Source: Flavobacterium sp. UBA6135
Lineage (GTDB): Bacteria; Bacteroidota; Bacteroidia; Flavobacteriales; Flavobacteriaceae
Direction of reading: 5' to 3'
Assembly: GCF_002428305.1 (NCBI RefSeq)
Contig: NZ_DIVJ01000044.1
Location: forward strand, 1-64,000
Length of the DNA: 64,000 nucleotides
A program made the translations under genes and the position numbers. Within the stretch, counting starts at the first letter, position 1; every line of letters begins with the position of its first letter. Positions 44,582 through 52,657 of the stretch are shown here, piece after piece. The notes below the pieces were generated by a model that saw nothing but the letters and a program-made list of their open reading frames with translations, ran no database searches and was not told the DNA's origin.

Positions 44582-45700
44582 ATGACAAATAATTTAACGA
44601 AATCAGCAGTAGACCGTCAAAATATTTTAAATAATCCAGAATTTCTTCAAGAGTTTCAGACTTTTTTAGGGATAACAGGTATGGTATATGAAGGCGAAAT
44701 ACGATTTACAACTGCACAAATTGCTGATTTCTATGATGTGAGTCCTAAAACAATCAAACGTTATGTAGAAACTTCCGAAAAGGAGTTATCTCATAATGGT
44801 TATTGTGTTTTAAAAGGTACTAAATTAAAAGAGTTTAAAACACTTTTCGGTCATCTAGTTTATGCAGATATTGAAGACGATTCACAGAGGGACACGAATG
44901 TCCCTCTGTCAAAAAAACAAAGTGACACCGCACAAGATACAAATACACCTTTAAAAAAGGAATTAACTGATAAACAGAAGCTTAACAGACTTAAAGCATT
45001 AGCTGTTTTTAATTTTCGTGCATTTTTAAATATCGGTATGTTACTTACCGAAAGTGAAAAAGCCAAATCCATAAGAAGTTCAATCTTAGACATTGTAATT
45101 GATAGTTTAAATAAAAAACTTGGAGGATCTACTAAATTTATAAATCAACGAGACGAAGATTATTTAGTAGCAATACTAAGAGAACCGCAATATCGTAAAG
45201 AGTATGTAAGTGCATTAAGTCGATATCTGGATATGGGAAAAGCAAAATACAGCATTTATACTGATGCAGTTTATCAGGCTATTTTTAATGAAAACGCAGC
45301 AGAATACAAGCAAGTGTTAAAATTAGAAGATAGTGAAAATCCAAGAGAAACTATGTATTCTGAAATTCTAAAATTAATTGCATCATTTGAAATAGGCATA
45401 GCAGATGAAATGAAAAGCAAATTTCAAGAGTTAGGTCGTCAATTAACACCAGTAGAATTAAATCAACTAATTAAAAAATTTAGTGAACAACGTTTTTGGA
45501 TTCCTCAATTAGAAGATGCTAGAATAAAAATGGCAACAAGAGATTACGGTTTTCGCGATGTGGTACATAAGAGATTAGAAAATTATATTCAAAGTATTTC
45601 TACAAATGATTATCAAAAATTTTTAGGAGAACAAAGCAAAACATTGCAAGAAAGAATAGATGAGAATATTGAAATTTTCAAAAGATTAAAAGAAAGATAG
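44582..45700 (+). CDS. HTH DNA-binding protein, probable regulator/antitoxin partner of the Doc-like gene
   Basis: 372 aa. The N-terminal HTH reads IRFTTAQIADFYDVSPKTIKRYVETSEKEL. A linker (about 95-135) carries DTNVPL and DTNTPL and is partly encoded by a palindrome. The rest is a helical domain with FNFRAFLNIGMLLTESEKAK and a conserved KFSEQRFWIPQLEDARIKMATRDYGFRDVVHKRLE tail. It is similar in design to RhuM-type proteins but I do not see the RhuM signature. The next gene, a Doc-type Fic protein, starts on the base after its stop. It may repress the operon or neutralise Doc; both are inference. Confidence 0.65.
   Translation: MTNNLTKSAVDRQNILNNPEFLQEFQTFLGITGMVYEGEIRFTTAQIADFYDVSPKTIKRYVETSEKELSHNGYCVLKGTKLKEFKTLFGHLVYADIEDDSQRDTNVPLSKKQSDTAQDTNTPLKKELTDKQKLNRLKALAVFNFRAFLNIGMLLTESEKAKSIRSSILDIVIDSLNKKLGGSTKFINQRDEDYLVAILREPQYRKEYVSALSRYLDMGKAKYSIYTDAVYQAIFNENAAEYKQVLKLEDSENPRETMYSEILKLIASFEIGIADEMKSKFQELGRQLTPVELNQLIKKFSEQRFWIPQLEDARIKMATRDYGFRDVVHKRLENYIQSISTNDYQKFLGEQSKTLQERIDENIEIFKRLKER
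44883..44910. repeat. 28-bp palindrome, copy inside the HTH-protein gene
   Basis: Arms ACAGAGGGACA and TGTCCCTCTGT are exact around a CGAA centre. Read in frame it encodes SQRDTNVPLS in a linker. It is visibly GC-richer than the surrounding codons. Inverted relative to the copy at 44526. Confidence 0.85.
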
Positions 45701-46129
45701 ATGGAACTCATATATTTTGATACAGCACATGCAATTGAAGTACACGATTCAATCATTCTAAAATCCGAAGGATTGTTGGGTATTTTAAATATTGGTTTAT
45801 TGGAAAGCACATTAGTTCATATTCAAAACGATATGTATTATCCAGAATTTGAAGATAAAGCGACACATTTATTTCACTCTATTAATAAAAACCATAGTTT
45901 TAAAGATGGTAACAAAAGAGCATCAATTGCATTAACAGCATATTTTTTTGAGATAAATGGTTTTGATGACAGAGTGTCAATTTTCATGGAACGAATGGAA
46001 AACATTGCAGTTCATGTTGCTGATAATAAAATAGATAAAGATTTGTTACATGAAATTATTCAGTCTATTATTTATGAAGCAGATTATTCAGAGGAACTAA
46101 AATTAAAAATTTATAACGCATTAACTTAA
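45701..46129 (+). CDS. doc: Death-on-curing (Doc)-type Fic protein
   Basis: 142 aa. The Fic-fold motif is HSFKDGNKRAS. In AMPylating Fic proteins it is HxFx(D/E)GNGRxxR; a Lys in place of the second Gly and no final Arg are features of Doc, which phosphorylates EF-Tu instead. GLLNIGLLESTL-like N-terminal helix (LLGILNIGLLEST) also fits Doc. Normally Doc is paired with a small Phd antitoxin; here the only candidate partner is the 372-aa HTH protein directly upstream. It starts one base after that gene's stop and ends 6 bp before the helicase. Confidence 0.82.
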   Translation: MELIYFDTAHAIEVHDSIILKSEGLLGILNIGLLESTLVHIQNDMYYPEFEDKATHLFHSINKNHSFKDGNKRASIALTAYFFEINGFDDRVSIFMERMENIAVHVADNKIDKDLLHEIIQSIIYEADYSEELKLKIYNALT

Positions 46130-46135
46130 TAAAAC

Positions 46136-48067
46136 ATGCCAAATTTAGTAAACGTATCATACCATCAAACAGGTAAAAGCACAAGTACAAACACAATGGG
46201 TATGCGTGAAATGCAAGCTCGTGCCTTTGAAGCTCGTGATGCAAAATATTTATTATTAAAAGCACCACCAGCATCAGGTAAATCTCGTGCATTAATGTTT
46301 TTGGCTTTAGATAAAATGATTAATCAAGGCATCAAAAAAGTTATTGTAGCTGTGCCGGAACGTTCTATTGGTAGTTCGTTTTCTCAAACAGATTTAATGA
46401 AGGATGGTTTCTTTGCTAATTGGGAACCTAACGACAATTATAATCTTTGTACTCCTGGTGATGATGGTAGTAGTAGCAAAGTACAAGCTTTTCATAACTT
46501 TATGGATAGCGATGAAAAGATTTTAATTTGTACACATGCTACGTTACGATTTGCTTGTGATACATTAGACGAAACTAAATTAAATGAAACTTTATTAGCT
46601 ATTGATGAATTTCACCACGTTTCTGCCGATGTAAACAACAGATTAGGCGAACTATTAAAAGTAATAATGAATAAGTCAACAGCTCACATTATAGCTATGA
46701 CAGGTTCATATTTCAGAGGTGATAGCGTGCCTATTTTAACGCCTGAAAACGAAGCAAAATTTACTAAAGCAACTTACAACTATTACGAACAATTAAACGG
46801 TTACAACTACTTAAAATCACTTGGTATTGGATATCATTTTTACACAGGTAAATACACAGCCGCAATATTAGATGTTTTAGATACAGATTTAAAAACCATT
46901 GTACATATTCCAAATGTAAATTCAGGAGAAAGTACAAAAGACAAACACAACGAAGTAGATTTCATTATTGATGCTATTGGTCGTGTATTAAAACAAGATA
47001 GTGATACAGGAGTAATATTTGTAGAAAGACATACAGATAAAAAAATAATCAAAATTGCAGATTTAGTCGAAGACACACCAAGAGAAAGAGATAAAATAGT
47101 AAACTATTTACGAAACATTTCTTCTGTTGATGATATGGATTTGATTATAGCATTAGGTATGGCAAAAGAGGGTTTTGATTGGCCTTATTGTGAACATGCT
47201 TTAACAGTTGGTTACAGAGGTTCATTAACCGAAATTATCCAAATTATAGGTAGATGTACTAGAGATAGTAATAATAAAACGCATGCTCAATTTACAAATT
47301 TAATAGCACAACCCGAAGCAATACAAGACGATGTTAAGAAAGCTACTAATGATATGCTAAAGGCAATTACAGCATCATTATTAATGGAGCAAGTGTTAGC
47401 ACCTAATTTCAAATTTAAAACAAAGCTTGATAATGATGATGATGCAGAGCCGGGAACAATCAAATTAAGAGGTTTTAAAGAGCCAAGTTCAAAAAGAGTT
47501 AAAGATATTATTGAAGCTGATTTGAATGACTTAAAAGCTACTATACTGCAAGATGATAACATGTTAAAAACAATGTCAGGTACAATAGATGCAGAAGTAA
47601 TCAATAGAGTATTAATTCCAAAAATCATTAAAATAAAATATCCTGAATTAACAGAAGATGAAGTTGAAGAAATCAGACAATATGTGGTTGTTGATAGTGT
47701 AGTTAAAAGTGGAGAAATTAAAGAAGAAGGCGACCAAAGATTCATTCTTTTAGCTAGTAAATTCATTAACATTGATGAGATACATATTGATTTGATTGAT
47801 AAGGTTAATCCTTTCCAAAAGGCTTATGAAATATTATCAAAATCAGTTACTACAAAAGTGTTGAAAGTTATCCAAGATACAATTGAAGCAACTCGTATTA
47901 AAATGGATTTTGAAGAAGCAAAAATATTATGGCCCAAAATTGTTGAGTTTAAAAAATTACATGATAAAGAACCAAGTCTTAATGCTAATGATCCATTAGA
48001 AAGAAGAATGGCAGAATGTATTATTTATTTGAAAGAGGAAAAAAGAAAACGTTTAGCAAATGGATAA
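46136..48067 (+). CDS. DEAD/DEAH-box superfamily 2 helicase
   Basis: 643 aa. Walker A is KAPPASGKSRAL (near residue 41), Walker B AIDEFHH (near 162), motif III AMTGSYFRG, and motif VI QIIGRCTRDS (near 370). This is an SF2 ATPase of the restriction-type helicase class. The remaining C-terminal about 250 residues are charged and helical with no domain I can name. Its last codons overlap the GIY-YIG gene by 8 bp, so the two products are probably translated together and may act as one complex. A DNA translocase or unwinding role in target processing is likely by family. Confidence 0.88.
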   Translation: MPNLVNVSYHQTGKSTSTNTMGMREMQARAFEARDAKYLLLKAPPASGKSRALMFLALDKMINQGIKKVIVAVPERSIGSSFSQTDLMKDGFFANWEPNDNYNLCTPGDDGSSSKVQAFHNFMDSDEKILICTHATLRFACDTLDETKLNETLLAIDEFHHVSADVNNRLGELLKVIMNKSTAHIIAMTGSYFRGDSVPILTPENEAKFTKATYNYYEQLNGYNYLKSLGIGYHFYTGKYTAAILDVLDTDLKTIVHIPNVNSGESTKDKHNEVDFIIDAIGRVLKQDSDTGVIFVERHTDKKIIKIADLVEDTPRERDKIVNYLRNISSVDDMDLIIALGMAKEGFDWPYCEHALTVGYRGSLTEIIQIIGRCTRDSNNKTHAQFTNLIAQPEAIQDDVKKATNDMLKAITASLLMEQVLAPNFKFKTKLDNDDDAEPGTIKLRGFKEPSSKRVKDIIEADLNDLKATILQDDNMLKTMSGTIDAEVINRVLIPKIIKIKYPELTEDEVEEIRQYVVVDSVVKSGEIKEEGDQRFILLASKFINIDEIHIDLIDKVNPFQKAYEILSKSVTTKVLKVIQDTIEATRIKMDFEEAKILWPKIVEFKKLHDKEPSLNANDPLERRMAECIIYLKEEKRKRLANG

Positions 48068-49253
48068 AAATTCAATACTTGACGATATTTTCAATAATGA
48101 TCCGTTTGATATTTTAAATGTCAAACCAAAATCTTCTGGAGCAAAAACAACAGATGAAAGGTTATTAAATTCATTTTATGAGGTAAATGATTTTGTTGAA
48201 AAATACAACAGAGAACCACAACCAAATCCAAGTAATATTTCAGAATACCAATTATATACAAGATTAAAAGGAATTAGAGAAAATCCGAAAAAAAAAGAAC
48301 AATTAAAAGATGTTGACGCTAATAATTTACTTGATTTTGAAGTAAAAGAAATAAACTCAATTGATGATATTTTTAATGATGATGCTTTTGATTTGTTTGA
48401 CGATGATACAGATTTATTTGATTTTAAACATACTCCTAAAACAGACGAAAGAGCTTCAACAGACTTTGTAGCTAGAAGAAAACCAATGAAAGACTTCGAT
48501 AAATACGAACATGTATTCAAGGAAATTCAAAAGGATTTAGCAAGTGGTAAAAGAAAATTAGTTGATTTCAAAATGGGTAACTTACGTGAAGGAGCATATT
48601 ATGTTCATAACGGAGTTTTATTCTTATTAGAAGAAATACAAATTTCAATAAAAGAGCACTATCGAGAAGATGGAACAAGAGTAAGAAAAGATGGTAGGAC
48701 AAAATGTATATTCGAAAATGGAACAGTTTCCAATATGCGTAAACGTTCAGTAGAAAAGATATTGTATGCTAATGGTCAAGTAGTATCTGAAAACATTGAC
48801 AAAGTAAACGAAAGCTTTATTGAAAAGTTTAGCAATATTACTGATGAAGATGAAGAAGCAGGATTTATTTATGTGTTAAGTTCAAAAAGTAAAGATGTAA
48901 AAATTGCATCAATAGAAAACCTCTTTAAGATAGGATATTCAAAGGTTGATGTATTAGAAAGAATAAAAAACGCAGAAAAAGAACCAACTTATTTAATGGC
49001 AAAAGTCAAAATAGAAAGTGCTTGGAAATGCTACAATATGAACCCACAAAAATTAGAACAACTACTTCATAATTTCTTTGGCAGCTCTTGTTTAAACATT
49101 GATATATTCGATGAAAATAAAATTCGTCACACACCTAGAGAATGGTTTATAGCTCCATTAGAAGTAATAGAACAATCAATTCAATTAATTATTAGTGGTG
49201 AGATTGTAAATTATAAATATGATATTGACAATAAAGTAATAATAAATAGATAA
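48060..49253 (+). CDS. GIY-YIG nuclease (T5orf172/MUG113 type)
   Basis: 397 aa. The GIY-YIG domain is C-terminal (about 275-390): GFIYVLSS, FKIGYS, then an Arg in LERIKNAE, Glu in KLEQLLHNFFG and EWF, the expected metal/active-site order. Before it lies a DNA-binding-like region (DLASGKRKLVDFKMGNLREG ... CIFENGTVSNMRKRS). The N-terminus carries an acidic motif twice (DDIFNNDPFDIL at 4 and DDIFNDDAFDLF near 102) with a disordered spacer. Overlaps the helicase gene by 8 bp. It is the likely nuclease of the system. Confidence 0.87.
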   Translation: MDKNSILDDIFNNDPFDILNVKPKSSGAKTTDERLLNSFYEVNDFVEKYNREPQPNPSNISEYQLYTRLKGIRENPKKKEQLKDVDANNLLDFEVKEINSIDDIFNDDAFDLFDDDTDLFDFKHTPKTDERASTDFVARRKPMKDFDKYEHVFKEIQKDLASGKRKLVDFKMGNLREGAYYVHNGVLFLLEEIQISIKEHYREDGTRVRKDGRTKCIFENGTVSNMRKRSVEKILYANGQVVSENIDKVNESFIEKFSNITDEDEEAGFIYVLSSKSKDVKIASIENLFKIGYSKVDVLERIKNAEKEPTYLMAKVKIESAWKCYNMNPQKLEQLLHNFFGSSCLNIDIFDENKIRHTPREWFIAPLEVIEQSIQLIISGEIVNYKYDIDNKVIINR

Positions 49254-49260
49254 TTGACAA

Positions 49261-50169
49261 ATGATTTTATATAACAATAATTCCAACAAGTTAACCCAAG
49301 TGAAGGAAAATCCTTTTAAATTGGAAAGAGATATTCAAAATATTTTTGAAAACAATCTTCAAGATATTATGGGATTGCAAATAGTAAAATCAGAGTTTAC
49401 AATAAAAAACAAGCGTATCGATACGTTAGCATACGATAAGCAAACTAATGCCTTCATTATCATAGAGTACAAAAGAGATAAAAACTACAGTGTTGTGGAT
49501 CAAGGCTTAACATATTTAAATTTAATGTTGCAAAACAAAGCTGAATTTATTCTGACATATAATGAAACATTAAAAGATGTTCTACACAGCAAAGACGTGG
49601 ATTGGTCTCAATCAAGAGTAGCATTTGTTTCTCCAAGTTTTACAGAAAATCAAATATCCGCTAGTGATTTCAAAGATTTTGGCATAGAATTATGGGAAGT
49701 AAAACAATTTGAAAATAATATAATTAGCATCAATTCTATTAAGAAAAGTAGCGGTGCTCAAAGTATAAAACCATTGTTAGAAAACAGTGAAAAACTAAAA
49801 GAAGTCAAAGAAAACATCAAAGTTTACACAGAAGAAGATCATTTTAAAAATGCGAATGATAATACTATTGAATTGTATGAAAAATTCAAAACGAGTATTC
49901 TTAATTTAGCAGACAATATTGAAGTTTTACCTCAAAAATATTATATAGCTTTTAAAAAAGGAAGTAATATATCAGATGTTGAAATACAAAAGAAATCACT
50001 TAAAATATTTATAAATACAAAAATTGGAATGTTAGACGACCCAAAAGGTTTAGCAAAAGATGTTTCTAATATTGGTCATCGTGGCAATGGTGATTTTCAA
50101 ATACAAATAGAAAATGATAATGATTTAGAGTATATTATGAGCTTGATAAAGCAAGTTTTAAAAAAATAA
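49261..50169 (+). CDS. PD-(D/E)XK nuclease-like protein with DUF5655 domain
   Basis: 302 aa. N-terminal nuclease fold: ERDIQNIFENNL, then the catalytic series KRIDTLAYD ... FIIIEYKRD with Gln in VDQGL (about residues 58-90). This is the NucS/restriction-like D-ExK pattern. The C-terminal about 100 residues (ELYEKFKTSILNL ... IGHRGNGDFQIQIENDNDLEYIMSLIKQ) match DUF5655. It starts 7 bp after the GIY-YIG gene and is the last gene before the TAC operon. It may add a second nuclease, or act on its own. Confidence 0.82.
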   Translation: MILYNNNSNKLTQVKENPFKLERDIQNIFENNLQDIMGLQIVKSEFTIKNKRIDTLAYDKQTNAFIIIEYKRDKNYSVVDQGLTYLNLMLQNKAEFILTYNETLKDVLHSKDVDWSQSRVAFVSPSFTENQISASDFKDFGIELWEVKQFENNIISINSIKKSSGAQSIKPLLENSEKLKEVKENIKVYTEEDHFKNANDNTIELYEKFKTSILNLADNIEVLPQKYYIAFKKGSNISDVEIQKKSLKIFINTKIGMLDDPKGLAKDVSNIGHRGNGDFQIQIENDNDLEYIMSLIKQVLKK

Positions 50170-50206
50170 TAGATTTTTTTGATTAAATAAATACATTTAT
50201 TTCAAA

Positions 50207-50242
50207 TATATTTGCATTTGGTTAACCTATAGCTTAATTTTG
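50207..50242 (+). promoter_or_regulatory. Promoter/operator region of the TAC operon
   Basis: TATATTTG (50207-50214) is an exact -7 box with a TTG 25 bp upstream, somewhat far. A second set, TTG (50212-50214)-N20-TAATTTTG (50235-50242), is well spaced but would start transcription past the GTG. The palindrome GGTTAACC (50220-50227) overlaps the first start site and is a candidate antitoxin operator. Confidence 0.5.
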
Positions 50243-50244
50243 CA

Positions 50245-50646
50245 GTGAGAATAGCAAGAGAAATATTGAAAAGTAAAGATGGCAAAAGGATTATTTGTAT
50301 TGATACGGATAACTGGAAAGCAATTTTTGACTACATAAATCAAGACGTAAAACATAAGAAGAAATTCGAATACATTTGCGGTGTCCTTCTTGACGGTCAT
50401 AGGAATACTGAAATTTATGACAAAGAAAATATAAATGAAAAATGTAAAGATGTAACTGCAATGAAATTTTTCAAGGGCCAAGATAATGATAGAATATACT
50501 GTAAAGAAATGTCATTAGAGGATAAAACATTTGTGATTATTGCGGCTGAATTGTTTGAAAAAAAGAAAACTCAAAAAAACTCAAAAAAAAACAAACCAAT
50601 AATTGAAAAAGTCGGAAAATATGAATACGAAATCATTAGAAAATAA
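50245..50646 (+). CDS. HigB/RelE-like toxin of a TAC system
   Basis: 133 aa with a GTG start; the downstream promoter boxes and lack of an early ATG support it. The pattern VTAMKFFKGQDNDRIYCKEM ... TFVIIAAELFEKKKTQKNSKKNKPIIEKV resembles HigB-type mRNA interferases of the RelE/ParE fold with a basic C-terminal helix and tail. HigB toxins cut mRNA on the ribosome. It is followed by an HTH antitoxin that overlaps it and by a SecB-like chaperone. The family call depends much on this context. Confidence 0.68.
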   Translation: MRIAREILKSKDGKRIICIDTDNWKAIFDYINQDVKHKKKFEYICGVLLDGHRNTEIYDKENINEKCKDVTAMKFFKGQDNDRIYCKEMSLEDKTFVIIAAELFEKKKTQKNSKKNKPIIEKVGKYEYEIIRK

Positions 50647-51097
50647 ATACCAAGAAATTGATAATGCGTTTGATGATTTGTTTAAAGAACTGGAAAATAA
50701 TTTTGAAGTAGATGCTAAAGTGATTGCTTCAAGGTTTTTAAATGAAGTAAAAGATATAGCTGAGATTAGAAAAATTAACCGAAAGAAATTAGCTGAAATG
50801 ATTGGCACTTCTCCGAGTTATTTAACTCAATTATATAGAGGAACTAAATTAATGAACTTAATAACTTTGGCGAAATTAAAAAAAGCTCTTGATTTAGAAA
50901 TTGAAATCAAAGTAACAAACAATATTTATTCATTTGAAGTAGCGGACAACAAATTTGAAAAATTTTATTCTACTCACAAATGTTTAGATAAAGAAATAAC
51001 ATGGGGTGTTATTAAGAATTTTAATACTGAAAGCACATCAAATGATAATGTTTATGTCAATGATAATATCAATGATAACAATATAAAATTTGCGTAA
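50621..51097 (+). CDS. HigA-like HTH antitoxin with C-terminal extension
   Basis: 158 aa from the ATG at 50621; a TTG at 50603 would add six residues but lies deeper inside the toxin gene. An XRE-type HTH sits at about 40-95 (IRKINRKKLAEMIGTSPSYLTQLYRGTKLMNLITLAKLKKAL). About 60 further residues follow, ending in an Asn/Asp-rich tail. In TAC systems such an extension is the chaperone-addiction segment that makes the antitoxin depend on the SecB-like protein. Overlaps toxin (26 bp) and chaperone (ATGA) genes, so translation is coupled. Confidence 0.8.
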   Translation: MNTKSLENKYQEIDNAFDDLFKELENNFEVDAKVIASRFLNEVKDIAEIRKINRKKLAEMIGTSPSYLTQLYRGTKLMNLITLAKLKKALDLEIEIKVTNNIYSFEVADNKFEKFYSTHKCLDKEITWGVIKNFNTESTSNDNVYVNDNINDNNIKFA

Positions 51098-51579
51098 TGA
51101 AATTTGTAAAATCACAACTTGAATTAGTAGATTTTTTTATTATAAACAACAAATATAAATTTGTTGATCCTTCTACAGACAACTTAGATATAAAAAAAAC
51201 ATTTTCTGAATACGAAATTGATATTGATTTTATGCCTAAACTCCACGAGAGTAAAAGGTATTTAATTTATATAAAAATTTCTATAAATGAAATAGAAAAT
51301 CCTTTGCCTGGATATGTGATGTTTATTGAGGGTGTATGTGTGTTTAATTTCAATGAGGATGACAATTTAGAAGAAAATATCAAAGCAGAATATCTTTGGT
51401 CGTCAGGCATAAGTATTGCAATAAATAATTTAAGAAACTTTATATCTTCACAAACTTCATATTTCCCTTTTGGTAAATTCAATCTTCCAGCAGTAGATTT
51501 GACAAGTTTGATAAATGACAAAAAAGCAATGATGGATATTTCTAAATCAGAAATAATCAAAAAGAAAAAAGCAAAATAA
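51097..51579 (+). CDS. SecB-like chaperone of a TAC system
   Basis: 160 aa. The N-terminal half is beta-strand rich (IDFMPKLHESKRYLIYIKISINE, YVMFIEGVCVFNF). The C-terminal half reads LWSSGISIAINNLRNFISSQTSYFPFGKFNLPAVDLTSLI. That arrangement corresponds to the SecB core ending (in SecB: YAREAI..L...GxFPxLxLxPVNFxxL). The start overlaps the antitoxin stop (ATGA). Solitary SecB-like proteins beside HigBA pairs stabilise the antitoxin; disturbance frees the toxin. Flavobacterial housekeeping SecB is usually absent or elsewhere, so this copy belongs to the TAC unit. Confidence 0.78.
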   Translation: MKFVKSQLELVDFFIINNKYKFVDPSTDNLDIKKTFSEYEIDIDFMPKLHESKRYLIYIKISINEIENPLPGYVMFIEGVCVFNFNEDDNLEENIKAEYLWSSGISIAINNLRNFISSQTSYFPFGKFNLPAVDLTSLINDKKAMMDISKSEIIKKKKAK

Positions 51580-51596
51580 TCAACAACATATAAATA

Positions 51597-52133
51597 ATGA
51601 AATCAATTAATTTAATTTATTTCTTTTTACTAGCTTCATTTATATCATTAGCTCAAACAAAGAAAGAAACAGAAGAATGGATTAATAATAACATTAATTA
51701 TTATCCTGTGAGTTATGGCAATAACCCAATAAATGTTGTAGAAAAAATAGAGGTTGAAAATGGTGTTTTATATTTTTACCATCATTGGCAAAATGACAAC
51801 ACTAATTATTATTCCGGTTCTTGGACAAAAGTAAATATTAAAGACATCATTAGTATCCAATATTCTTATGACAAATCTCCTGACCTAGAGAATAAATGGA
51901 TTAATTTAGTTTTAAATTTTAAAAAAGGTCAAGCTTCAGTAAGAAAAACAAAACATAATTATGATTCAAAAAATCAAAATGACTATACTACAGTTCCAGA
52001 ACAAACAATCATTACGATGCGTTTAAATATTGATTATGAAAAAAGCGGAATGAAACCTAGGATGGAAAAGGCTTTATTACATTTAATTAAACAATATGGT
52101 GGAAATGCCTCTACTAAAAAAGATCCTTTTTAA
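51597..52133 (+). CDS. Small exported hypothetical protein
   Basis: 178 aa with a signal peptide (MKSINLIYFFLLASFISLAQ) and a beta-rich mature part (NVVEKIEVENGVLYFYHHW, DIISIQYSYDKSPD). It has no Cys and no membrane segment besides the signal. I recognise no family. It follows the SecB-like gene by 17 bp and could be the last gene of that transcript. An exported protein next to a SecB-like chaperone might be coincidence. Confidence 0.55.
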   Translation: MKSINLIYFFLLASFISLAQTKKETEEWINNNINYYPVSYGNNPINVVEKIEVENGVLYFYHHWQNDNTNYYSGSWTKVNIKDIISIQYSYDKSPDLENKWINLVLNFKKGQASVRKTKHNYDSKNQNDYTTVPEQTIITMRLNIDYEKSGMKPRMEKALLHLIKQYGGNASTKKDPF

Positions 52134-52174
52134 TCTCCATTACTTTGTTAACTGAAAATAAATATTGGTTCTAA

Positions 52175-52585
52175 TTGCTTCAACATTATGACAGTAACAA
52201 TTATTTTCAAAACGGTTTAACTTTACCTTTTATAATTGGTTCTAGAACTTATATTGAAACAGAAGAAAAATTGCAAACAATAAGGCAGATAATTGAAGAT
52301 TTTAAAGATTCAAACTGTTTTATAAATGTTTTAAAATGCGATACTATTGGTACTTATGTTTTTAGAATATCAGAGCCAGAAAACGTATCAATATATAGAT
52401 GTATTGATAACTTTGTAATCATTGATAGTAGTTTTTCTAATTGTACCAACATCAAAGAAATAATTATTGAACTTGAAAGTTTATATATGAACTTATTAAT
52501 CTCAAAAAGTTTTTCTAAAATAGGTTCAGAATGGTCTGGGTTTAATTTAAAAATAGATGTTCCTCGATTTAAAGAAATAAAATAA
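52175..52585 (+). CDS. Hypothetical protein, start uncertain
   Basis: 136 aa if read from the TTG at 52175. There is no in-frame ATG near the start of the frame, so it may be a decayed or 5'-truncated gene. Sequence: mixed alpha/beta with FKDSNCFINVLKCDTIGTYVF and KEIIIELESLYMNLLI. No family recognised. Codon use looks like that of the neighbouring island genes. Confidence 0.4.
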   Translation: MLQHYDSNNYFQNGLTLPFIIGSRTYIETEEKLQTIRQIIEDFKDSNCFINVLKCDTIGTYVFRISEPENVSIYRCIDNFVIIDSSFSNCTNIKEIIIELESLYMNLLISKSFSKIGSEWSGFNLKIDVPRFKEIK

Positions 52586-52657
52586 TTTTTTATTGTAAAT
52601 ATTTAATTTTGGTAAAGAAATAAAAGGTAAATAATGAAAATTGTAAAAAGATAATTC

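Noticed and set aside
44582..45700. RhuM family label for the HTH protein
   Set aside because: The general layout is similar, but I do not see the RhuM signature, so a neutral name was used.
41754..50169. DISARM, BREX or a type I restriction system
   Set aside because: No DrmA/DrmB, PglZ, BrxC, HsdS or HsdR is present; the methyltransferase is MmeI-like and the nucleases are separate.
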